DNA of 48,247 nucleotides. It comes from Nemertoderma westbladi (Eukaryota > Xenacoelomorpha > Nemertodermatida > Nemertodermatidae). The stretch lies in the NCBI GenBank assembly GCA_032718475.1, contig JAUCBJ010008265.1:1-48247 (forward strand). Direction: 5' to 3'. A program made the position numbers and the translations under genes. The first letter of the stretch is position 1, and the number at the start of each line of letters is the position of its first letter. Shown here in pieces: positions 26,687 through 36,155 of the stretch. The notes below the pieces were generated by a model that searched no databases, had not been told where the DNA came from, and saw only the letters and a program-made list of their open reading frames with translations.

Positions 26687-28605
26687 TCTCATCTTCATAT
26701 TTTTTTCAAGTCAAATCTCGAACGTCACCGTACGTGTAAAAATAGCGTCTCTTTACGTCGCTCTTCTTCTTCTTCTCCTCCTCGTCTCGTCTCGTCTCGT
26801 CTCGTATCTTCTCTTGGATTTGTCATCCGCTCTCTTTCTCATCGTATTTACTATTCTCCTCTTCTATTCTATTATTATTCTCTTAATTTATTCTCCTCTA
26901 TCTCTATTATTCTACATACACTATTACTATTCCCCCGCGATGACTAAAATTTTTAAGATGTTAACTCTAGTTGAATTATTGGCGAAAAAATTTTAGTTTT
27001 ACTATAATTTGTAAAAATCTGGGCTTTAGCCCAGGAACAAATTATTATTTCCCCAATCCCCTAACAGAAGAATTGGGAATTGAAACCAGAAAACTAACTG
27101 AGACCGAGATAGGGTATACCGAGAGGGTTTGAGGGAAAACGCCGATATAGGTACCCCACAATACCCCCCCTATTACCTGTCTAAAAAAAAAATTCAGCCC
27201 GATCCGACCGGCGGTTCTCGAGTTATAAGCGAAACGAGATTTTCGACGTTTGAATTTCCCGCCAAAAACACCGATGAGCTACAGCCAAAACGGCGATAGC
27301 TACGGACACGGGACCAACGGCGATCGCTTCGGGGCATACGATTTGCCCACAAAGATACATTTTCAGAAACGCCGGTCGAATTTAAGGGTGGCGCACGGAC
27401 CGCGGCGCGCGCCGCAACGGCGCATCGGCACGGCGCGACTAGAAGGAGTGGGAATTTCGTAAAAGTGTGAAAGTAAAAAATGTTCCTTACCCCCGAATTA
27501 TGGTTGACGGAGCCAATAAAAAATACAAAAAAGTTAATTCTAGGGGGCGTACCGGACCGTCGAAGGTTTCCGATTGGTCGATCGCGTTTTCGTCGATTTC
27601 GGCGGGAAGGAAGCGAGTAATGTAAAAACATGTACAAGCGATATGGTAGGGACGGGGGTCCCCTATCCAACGCAAGCGGTCCCAATGTCGCGCTGTAAGT
27701 AGTTCTCGAGATATTGACAGAAGTACCGAGTCTACATAAAAATGCACTAATTAGCAATTAGCGCTAATTAAGAGTTAATTAAAAATAAATTGGCGAAAGT
27801 AAAGATGCCAATCGACGTAAATCCATGCGAGGAACACGCCAATTTTTTAAATTTCGAAAAAGACCCAGGAATAGCCGAGTTATTCAACTTTTTGTAAAAT
27901 TGAGGTCTTTGTCGCCAAGGCGCATCAGGGCCTCGAATGGCCGCCGATCCAATATTTGCTATTATTGAGAAAAAAAGGGAATACAAGGTATATTGATAAA
28001 ATTTTCGACCTAGAGCGCCGCGTACAAGTACTATTATATGAAATATAGTCCTTTTAGTGAATTTAGGGTATTTGCTCTAATTATGTCATTTTATAGTCCT
28101 TTTTAACCAAAAGTAAAACTGTAAGCTGTTCTATTGACTTTAGTTTATTGTTTTGGTTAGAATAACGTGTCTCTGTAACCTGCTCCTTTCCTCTCTATTA
28201 ATCCATTTAGGGTATATTCTCTATTCTATGTTATCCTAATGATCTGTGTATATGTAACATACTTAGTGAAAATGTGCCAAAGTTGAATACAGTATTTTTA
28301 GAACTAAACCTTGATTCTTTTTATAAATGCTATAAACTCGGACAGTTGAAAACTGTTGTTCACCCAGCCATGGAGTGGCTGGGTGAACAACCAAACAATT
28401 ATATTCGGAGCGCTTTTCCCCCCTGGAAAAAATGCGGGGGGAGGGTGGGTATCAGTAACAACAACAAACATCTTTGTTTTATAACTCGCGGTATTCAAAA
28501 GTTCTATGGGATCATCGTATATAATAATTAATAATTTGAGTTAAGCGATAATTAATTAATACATCTTATACTGAGATTTACTTCGAGACTGTTCCCAATT
28601 CTCTC
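26687..28605 (+). repeat. satellite unit 15
   Basis: Hairpin at 28356-28390, tail type A. Several private substitutions in the AT-rich third (for example near 27798, 27869 and 28031). Confidence 0.9.
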
Positions 28606-30139
28606 TCTCATCTTCATATTTTTTTCAAGTCAAATCTCGAACGTCACCGTACGTGTAAAAATAGCGTCTCTTTACGTCGCTTCTCTTCTTCTTCTCCACG
28701 TCCCGTCTCGTCTCGTATCTTCTCTTCGATTTGTCATCCGCTCTCTTTCTCATCGTATTTACTATTCTCCTCTTCTATTCTATTATTATTCTCTTAATTT
28801 ATTATCCTCTATCTCCATCTCTATTACTCTACACTATTACTACTATTCCCCCGCGATGACTAAAATTTTTAAGATGTAAACTCTAGTTGAATTATTGGCG
28901 AAAAAATTTTAGTTTTACTAATAATTTGTAAAAATCTGGGCTTTAGCCCAGGAACAAATTATTATTTCCCCAATCCCCTAACAGAAGAATTGGGAATAGT
29001 ACCAGAAAACTAACTGAGACCGAGATAGGGTATACCGAGAGGGTTTGAGGGAAAACGCCGATATAGGTACCCCACAATACCCCCCCTATTACCTGTCTAA
29101 AAAAAAAATTCAGCCCGATCCGACCGGCGGTTCTCGAGTTATAAGCGAAACGAGATTTTCGACGTTTGAATTTCCCGCCAAAAACGCCCATGAGCTACAG
29201 CCAAAACGGCGATAGCTACGGACACGGGACCGACGGCGATCGCTTCGGGGCGTACGATTTGCTCACAAAGATACATTTTCAGAAACGCCGGTCGAATTTA
29301 AGGGTGGCGCACGGACCGCGGCGCGCGCCGCAACGGCGCATCGGCCCGGCGCGACTAGAAGGAGTGGGAATTTCGTAAAAGTGTGAAAGTAAAAAATGTT
29401 CCTTACCCCCGAATTATGGTTGACGGAGCCAATAAAAAATACAAAAAAGTAAATTCTAGGGGGCGTACCGGACCGTCGAAGGTTTCCGATTGGTCGATCG
29501 CGTTTTCGTCGATTTCGGCGGGAAGGAAGCGAATAAAGTAAAAACATTTACAAGCGATATGGTTGGGACGGGGGTCCCCTATCCAACGGAAGCGGTCCCG
29601 ATGACGCGCTGTAAGTAGTTCTCGAGATATTGACAGAAGTACCGAGTCTTCAGAAAAATGCACTAATTAGCAATTAGCGCTAATTAAGTGTTAATTAAAA
29701 ATAAATTGGCGAAACTAACGATGCCAATCGATGTAAATCCATGAGAGGAACTTGCCAATTTTTTAAATTTCGAAAAAGACCCAAGAATAGCCGAGTTATT
29801 CAACTTTTTGTAAAATTGAGGTCTTTGTCGCCAAGGCGCATCAGGGCCTCGAATGGCCGCCGATCCAATATTTGCTATTATTGAGAAAAAAAGGGAATAC
29901 GAGGTATATTGATAAAATTTTCGACCTAGAGCGCCGCGTACAAGTAATATTATATGAAATATAGTCCTTTTAATCAATTTAGGGTATTTGCTCTAATTAT
30001 GTCATTTTATAGTCCTTTTTAATCCATTTAGGGTATATTCTCTATTCGATGTCATCCTAATGATCCGCGTATATGTAACATACTTAGCGAAAATGTCCCG
30101 AAGTTGAATACAGTATTTTTAGAACTAAACCTTGATTCT
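28606..30139 (+). repeat. satellite unit 16, truncated at its 3' end
   Basis: Homology stops at CTTGATTCT (30139), before the hairpin, and switches to unrelated sequence. Like unit 11 it has the uninterrupted TTAA site (30019-30022) and the linked variants GTCATCC and GTCCCGAAG. Confidence 0.92.
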
Positions 30140-30512
30140 CAAGCTATAAGCTAACTGAAAGCAAGAATGCAATGTATAATAATATTAATCAACCAACGGT
30201 TCTGTAACTGAGTAAGCAGAATAACTGATAACAGAGTCATACAATACAAAGTACCGTTAGTACTGTAGAGCAATAGGATAGATAGCTATACCCTCAACCA
30301 AACCAAACATACTGTACATACAGTAGAATAAAGTACGGGGCTGGCGTTGGGGTCACTAAAAGTCTCCGACGGATTGAAGTAAGTAGATGTTTGTCATTGA
30401 CTTGGCCCTCAACACCCTGGGGCGGTTCTAAGCGACCGCCACCAATTATTGTAAAGTTTGAGTACCATTCCCTGCGTTCGGAAATATTTGCAAATATCAA
30501 ACATGTTCCTAA

Positions 30513-31007
30513 GGGCAGAAGGGCGTTCAGATTAGTGACCACCCTACTATTTATCGCTCGCGTTTGCTAAACTTCCTTAGGAAGATCCGTGCTGATGGTG
30601 TCATATATGGCTGTGGCTCACGAAATGGCAACATTAGCCTGCAGCTGGCCGCAAAATCTCGATACATAATGATTTCAACCTTCGAGGACATCGAGGACGT
30701 TCTGGGGTCAATGAAACCTCAATCAATCATCATCGAGATTCGATCCTGCAGGGATCTCCCTGCTAGCGAATCGATCTCTGGCGGGACAGGGGGTGAACCG
30801 CCAACAGCTCGTGACGACGAGGTTACAGCTGTTCCAGTATGGAAGGACAAGGGGAAAAAAATGCGTCCAACCCAGTCGATCTCCGAACCGGTCTACGATC
30901 CCACCACACGTCTACTGACAACCAATATATTTATCTTGAAGAAGAATCCCAATAGTAATTATATTATTCATTTAATATGCAGTATGTATTTTGTAGGTCT
31001 GCCTTAA
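30513..31007 (+). CDS. possible coding exon or relic, product not recognised
   Basis: An open frame of ~160 codons runs from the TAA at 30510-30512 to a TAA at 31005-31007. There is no early ATG, so if real it is an internal or partial exon. The region about 30560-30910 looks coding: mixed composition, runs such as IRADGVIYGCGSRNG, an acidic/hydrophobic stretch (FEDIEDVLGSM), then a low-complexity Ser/Gly/Thr-rich part and a Lys-rich patch (WKDKGKKMRP). The last ~30 codons are AT-rich and look intronic or non-coding. I recognise no family. A polyadenylation-like signal lies ~530 bp downstream on the same strand, which would suit a transcript in this direction. It could equally be a fragment of an old transposon. 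Confidence 0.3.
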   Translation, partial: GQKGVQISDHPTIYRSRLLNFLRKIRADGVIYGCGSRNGNISLQLAAKSRYIMISTFEDIEDVLGSMKPQSIIIEIRSCRDLPASESISGGTGGEPPTARDDEVTAVPVWKDKGKKMRPTQSISEPVYDPTTRLLTTNIFILKKNPNSNYIIHLICSMYFVGLP

Positions 31008-31538
31008 GATTGATTAATTTAGAAAGTGTAAATGTTAAGTTGTATATTAATCGTCTATATTTAGGTTTATTATTCCACTTTTTTGTCGTCCTAAATGTGT
31101 TTTCCATCACTTGTGTTTCTACTACATTTTAGTTCACTATTTCATCTTTCCTTGCTTAATGTCAGGATGTTGAATGTCATACTCAAACTAATATTTCACT
31201 CTGTTTCATTAAGTATAACAAGTAATTTAACAATAATAATATCCTTTCTTTTTCTTTCATTATATTTTATATTAATTTCTCAATTTCTTTACTTCAAACA
31301 AACATACGAACATGTTGGTTGTGGGTGGTCTATGGCCTTCACATGCTACTATCGTCACTCATAATGCCCCAGCATCTCCCTACCCCACGCTCCATCCCCA
31401 TTCCTATCTGTCCACTAAACCTTTCACAGCCATGCACCAGTGGAAATCTATACTAGCTTTGCTACAGCTGACCACTGGCTGCGCCCCAACACCCCACGGC
31501 TATGGCATATTATCATAATCATATCACCAACATTCACG

Positions 31539-31544
31539 AATAAA
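31539..31544 (+). promoter_or_regulatory. candidate polyadenylation signal AATAAA
   Basis: AATAAA is followed ~25-55 nt downstream by a GT-rich then T-rich stretch (31571-31600), the arrangement expected at a metazoan cleavage site on the plus strand. It lies after the open frame near 30513-31007 and could end that transcript. In AT-rich DNA the hexamer alone is weak evidence. Confidence 0.35.
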
Positions 31545-31634
31545 TACTGATCCACATTCTATGGTGACCTTTGGTGTTGGTTTTTTTTTTGTTATTTGCA
31601 ATATATAGTATATATTGAACCTCTAAAAACCGGA

Positions 31635-31710
31635 TTGAAATGTAAATTGTATAGTGAAAGTACTCGATGTTGATATAGTATTTTTACAACTAAACCTTAA
31701 TTCTTTTTAA
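31635..31710 (+). repeat. diverged fragment of the 1.9 kb satellite
   Basis: AGTATTTTTACAACTAAACC followed by TTAATTCTTTTT matches the satellite AGTATTTTTAGAACTAAACC followed by TTGATTCTTTTT, just upstream of the hairpin. Similarity extends weakly left (TGTAAATTGTATAGTGAAAG versus TGTAACATACTTAGTGAAAA). It is the same piece at which the main array is truncated at 30139. Confidence 0.65.
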
Positions 31711-32595
31711 TCCCACCCCACCCGAATCATATAATAATAATATATATTGACTATAATATTCGTATATTTAGTAATTATTAATTCCAGTTAAGACAATTGT
31801 AGACAATATATATATTGTTTTAATTTCACATTGTACACATAGTACTGCAGCAAACTGTTAACAACCATTGATATATAAATAATTAGTTTAGAGACATGAC
31901 TTATACATTAGCATTATAAACATACATGAGAGACATTATGACAGATTACCACGCATTACAGTAGCAGTATTATTTTCTAGAATAAAATTAGTTAAACTAT
32001 TAATTCTATTCAATTTGAATGTTATGTAACTATAGTTACATAGAATTTATATTTATATAATACACAGTTAGAGACTAACCAACACAAGCACCACGAAATA
32101 AATAATAATTTAAGAAAGAATAATTTATATTATTGAACAAATAATTGACTACAAGTGGCAAGTGAAAAAATGTGATCTTCAGCGCAAATTGGCTGCATAA
32201 GATATAGCATGGCGTATTGTTTTGGTTTGAAAACACCGCGCCAAATACAACAGTAAACAATGTGACCAAGATCCTAGAATGGAGCTTTATCCGTAAGCAA
32301 TATTATATTACATTATATTGTGTCATGTATTAATGAGCTGTACAGTATGACTCGACTTCTGTACAATAATGTCGTCCAGAAAATTATTCTTACTAATAAT
32401 AATTCCGCAACACTAACACCATGAAATTAATAATGATGTATGGAGTTAACTTTGAATAGCACCAACAAAGTTGCGTTTACTTTAGTGGATAATTGTTACT
32501 AGAGAGCAATTGAAGAATTGTTAAGTGGTATTTACTGGGTATTACGAAGCATACATACAGCTTCTCTACTTACAGTACTGTAGTCACAGTCATGA
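31711..32595. other. AT-rich spacer
   Basis: No convincing gene. Contains the perfect palindromes ACAATATATATATTGT (31803-31818) and TATGTAACTATAGTTACATA (32023-32042). A 17-nt match to the 91-bp satellite insert family (TATTGTTTTGGTTTGAA, about 32214-32230) may be a further relic or chance. Confidence 0.5.
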
Positions 32596-33187
32596 CTTCT
32601 ATATGAGCAATATCGTGACCATAGAGCCAGAACAACACATACCACAATTTTTAAAAAAAAAAAATTTTCACCAAAATTACTCAAGATGGCGTTCTACATC
32701 TTATGTTAAAATCCTAGACTTGTATGTCAGTTCGTTTAGGAGATATGGAAAACCAGAACAACCCACACAACATAGAAGTTGAAAACTGTTAGAGGTAAAA
32801 CAACACATACCACACTTTCCCTATCATACTTTGCCAGGAAAAACACCATTCAATAGTCGAGGAATGACGTGAGTTCTTATGTTTCTGTGATAAAATCCTA
32901 GAGGTAAAACAACACACACAGGCTAGAGTTAATGTTAAATTTCAGTATGTGTTGTTTCGCCTCTTTGGAAAATAACGAAAAAAACAGTTTTTTTCATTAA
33001 CAAAATTTATTCTGAATGCTAGCCACTATTATAAAATGTGTCATTGTATCTTCCCAGACCTCTGTCGAAAAAATTAGGAGACGGGATCCATATAGAGGGA
33101 AATGAGAAGGTTTTTTGCATTTTTCTCGAAACCACAATTTTTGGTGAGTGTTGTTCTGGCTCTTTGGTCACGATATGTTAGTTTCAT
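32596..33187. mobile_element. foldback (inverted-repeat) element, ~590 bp
   Basis: The left arm ATATCGTGACCATAGAGCC continues AGAACAACAC (about 32609-32638). It has a near-exact reverse complement in the right arm, about 33147-33176 (one difference, T versus A); outside the arms ATATGA is also shared. Inside, the motif (CCAG/GGTAAA)ACAACACAYACCACA recurs directly near 32750, 32795 and 32904 and inverted near 32945, so the interior is built of degenerate repeats of the terminal motif. No open frame of note. It fits a non-autonomous foldback transposon or MITE; no target duplication was established. Confidence 0.55.
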
Positions 33188-33570
33188 ATAATATTATTTG
33201 ATGCATGCAATGAGAAATTAAACCGGCTGCAACTAAAAACAGGCGTAAACAATGTGAAAAATGTTAACGGTCGAACATTGATATATTCATATAGTACTTA
33301 ACTCTATAAGCCCATATATCCTACTAGACTTAATGATTATTATAATAATAACCCTCCTTGAATAATGCCACCCCCCCCCCCCCCTCCCACGCCTTCAAAT
33401 GTAAGAAATAATATAGGAATTTATTTTAAATCAGTAATGATTGTAAATAGTACTTGGTCGAATGCAAAATCTGTAGAAAGATCATTGAGTTGTCTAGCCG
33501 AGTAACAGAGTTGGCGCTGCCATCACACCCAGCAAGTTGGTTTATTATATTGATAGAACTTACATAAAGT
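33188..33570. other. spacer with poly-C tract
   Basis: AT-rich, non-coding. A run of 14 C at 33371-33384 is followed by TCCC. Nothing else identified before the minisatellite. Confidence 0.5.
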
Positions 33571-35071
33571 AAGGTTCTAGAATACCGCATATTACTAACA
33601 GCGCGGCATACAATACAACTGGTAATAAACGGGAATGGGATGGTAGTAAAATAAATTTCTTAAGGTTTTATTTGACACGGTTGGTATCTGGCATGAACAA
33701 ATATTACAGAATACTACAGGCTCCAGATTATTACCAGCGCGGCATACACTACAACTGGTAATAAATTGGAACAGAATGTTAGTAAAATAAATTACTTGAG
33801 AGTTTATTTGACACGGTTGGTAGCTGGCATGAACAAATGTTCCAGAATACCACAGGATCCAGATTATTACCAGCGCGGCATACACTACAACTGGTAATAA
33901 ACTGGAACAGAATGGTAGTACAATAAATTACTTGAGAGTTTATTTGACACGGTTGGTAGCTGGCATGAACAAATATTACAGAATACTACAGGTTCCAGAT
34001 TATTACCAGCGCGGCATACACTACAACTGGTAATAAATTGGAACAGAATGTTAGTAAAATAAATTACTTAGAGTTTATTAGACACGGTTGGTAGCTGGCA
34101 TGAACAAATGTTCCAGAATACTACAGGCTCCAGAATATTACCAGCGCGGCATACACTACAACTGGTAATAAACTGGAACAGAATGGTAGTAAAATAAATT
34201 ACTTGAGAGTTTATTTGACACGGTTGGTAGCTGGCATGAACAAATGTTCCAGAATACTACAGGTTCCAGAATATTACCAGCGCGGCATACACTACAACTG
34301 GTAATAAAGTGGAACAGAATGGTAGTAAAATAAATTACTTGAGAGTTTATTTGACACGGTTGGTAGCTGGCATGAACAAATGTTCCAGAATACTACAGGT
34401 TCCAGAATATTACCAGCGCGGCATACACAACAACTGGTAATAAACTGGAACAGAATGGTAGTAAAATAAATTACTTGAGAGTTTATTTGACACGGTTGGT
34501 AGCTGGCATGAACAAATGTTCCAGAATACTACAGGTTCCAGAATATTACCAGCGCGGCATACACTACAACTGGTAATAAACTGGAACAGAATGGTAGTAA
34601 AATAAATTACTTGAGAGTTTATTTGACACGGTTGGTAGCTGGCATGAACAAATGTTCCAGAATACTACAGGTTCCAGAATATTACCAGCGCGGCATACAC
34701 TACAACTGGTAATAAACTGGAACAGAATGGTAGTAAAATAAATTACTTGAGAGTTTATTTGACACGGTTGGTAGCTGGCATGAACAAATGTTCCAGAATA
34801 CTACAGGTTCCAGAATATTACCAGCGCGGCATACACTACAACTGGTAATAAACTGGAACAGAATGGTAGTAAAATAAATAACTTGAGAGTTTATTTGACA
34901 CGGTTGGTAGCTGGCATGAACAAATATTACAGAATACTACAGGTTCCAGAATATTACCAGCGCGGCATACACTACAACTGGTAATAAACTGGAACAGAAT
35001 GGTAGTAAAATAAATAACTTGAGAGTTTATTTGACACGGTTGGTAGCTGGCATGAACAAATGTTCCAGAAT
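33571..35071 (+). repeat. 136-bp minisatellite array, 11 units
   Basis: CCAGCGCGGCATACA-type landmarks occur at about 33598, 33734, 33870, 34006, 34141, 34277, 34413, 34549, 34685, 34821 and 34957: spacing 136 bp, once 135. Each unit has a stem ATTACCAG / CTGGTAAT around CGCGGCATACACTACAA. The outermost unit is the most diverged and the most like the 112-bp array right of the replicase gene (it has ACGGGAATGGGATGGTAGT and an AAGGTTCTAGAATA start). The ~96-codon minus-strand frame in the first units is a by-product of the repeat. Confidence 0.95.
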
Positions 35072-36080
35072 AGAAGACTCATAAAATAAAAAGAATAGGA
35101 GGAAAAGATAAATAGGCATAGGGTTATGAGTCATGGTTCCTGTCTCTAGTCAGAGCGGGCAATGCTCGACTCAAAACTAGAGCAGTCCCCATGACTCATA
35201 AAATAAAATAAAAAAATAATATAAAGAAAAAGATAAATAGGCATAGGTTCATGAGTCATGGTTCCTGTCTCTAGTCAGAGCGGGCAATGCTCGACTCAAA
35301 ACTAGAGCAGTCCCCATGACTCATAAAATAAAATAAAAATAATATAAAGAAAAAGATAAATAGGCATAGGTTCATGAGTCATGGTTCCTGTCTCTAGTCA
35401 GAGCGGGCAATGCTCGACTCAAAACTAGAGCAGTCCCCATGACTCATAAAATAAAATAAAAATAATATAAAGAAAAAGATAAATAGGCATAGGTTTATGA
35501 GTCATGGTTCCTGTCTCTAGTCAGAGCGGGCAATGCTCGACTCAAAACTAGAGCAGTCCCCATGACTCATAAAATAAAATAAAAATAATATAAAGAAAAA
35601 GATAAATAGGCATAGGTTCATGAGTCATGGTTCCTGTCTCTAGTCAGAGCGGGCAATGCTCGACTCAAAACTAGAGCAGTCCCCATGACTCATAAAATAA
35701 AATAAAAATAATATAAAGAAAAAGATAAATAGGCATAGGTTCATGAGTCATGGTTCCTGTCTCTAGTCAGAGCGGGCAATGCTCGACTCAAAACTAGAGC
35801 AGTCCCCATGACTCATGAAATAAAAAAAATAAAAGAATAGGAGAAGAAAAAGAGAAAAAGTTAGATGGTTCTGAGTCATGGTTCCTGTCTCTAGTCAGAG
35901 CGGGCAATGCTCGACTCAAAACTAGAGCAGTCCCCATGACTCATCAAATAAAAAAAATAAAAGAATAGGAGAAGAAAAATAGAAATAGTTAGATGGTTCT
36001 GAGTCATGGTTCCTGTCTCTAGTCAGAGCGCGCAATGCTCGACTCAAAACTAGAGCAGTCCCCATGACTCATAAAATAAA
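35072..36080 (+). repeat. 123-128-bp minisatellite array of nested hairpins, 8 units
   Basis: GAGTCATGG landmarks at 35128, 35253, 35376, 35499, 35622, 35745, 35873 and 36001. Each unit is ~50 bp of A-rich linker plus a ~74-nt inverted-repeat block: outer arms ATGAGTCATGG / CCATGACTCAT, inner arms CTCTAGT / ACTAGAG, and a central GAGC-GGGCAAT-GCTC hairpin. The last two units have a different linker (AGGAGAAGAAAAAGAG). The array ends 75 bp downstream of the replicase stop codon, on its 3' side. Arms contain TGAGTCA/TGACTCA. Confidence 0.95.
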
Positions 36081-36155
36081 CTAGGAAAGGTTAGAGAATA
36101 GAATGGAAATGGAATGATGGTAGTGAATTACATTTCTTGTCGTAATTCCTTCCAA

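Larger units (their letters stand above)
31..30139 (+). repeat. ~1.9 kb tandem satellite array, 15 full units plus a truncated one
   Basis: Units repeat head to tail every 1787-1931 bp. Phase was set at the motif TCTCATCTTC, where the left edge falls. Order within a unit: a ~250-nt pyrimidine-rich tract with variable CTT and CTCGT runs; an inverted pair (ACTAAAATTTTT / AAAAATTTTAGT); the small hairpin CTGGGC-TTTA-GCCCAG; a GC-rich, CpG-rich core with the 14-bp palindrome GCGGCGCGCGCCGC in most units; the palindrome AATTAGCGCTAATT; a 49-bp tandem duplication usually interrupted by a 91-bp TTAA-flanked segment; a 15-bp-stem hairpin; and a C-run/G-run pair. Long frames on both strands of the core start at TTG, overlap each other, are interrupted in some units and vary mainly at amino-acid-changing sites, so I do not call genes. 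No rRNA, tRNA or known transposon protein is seen. Function is unknown. Confidence 0.95.
30140..31634. other. spacer right of the satellite
   Basis: Non-satellite sequence. Apart from the open frame near 30513-31007 and the AATAAA at 31539, I see no gene. A minus-strand frame at 30294-30542 starts near the same place but has no recognisable domain. 31010-31310 is AT-rich with T-rich runs; 31310-31520 is less AT-rich with no assignable product. Confidence 0.5.

Noticed and set aside
31-30139. Ribosomal DNA intergenic spacer
   Set aside because: No rRNA gene segments are seen in any unit; the period and content do not include a transcribed rRNA.
30294-30542. 82-codon minus-strand frame beside the satellite edge
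   Set aside because: No recognisable domain and no splice or start context; overlaps the region better read on the plus strand.
33595-33885. 96-codon minus-strand frame
   Set aside because: Entirely inside the first units of the 136-bp minisatellite; its protein simply repeats with the DNA.
33571-35071. CRISPR-like regular repeats (also at 35072-36080 and 44421-48247)
   Set aside because: Units are contiguous tandem repeats of 112-136 bp without unique spacers and without cas genes; eukaryotic context.
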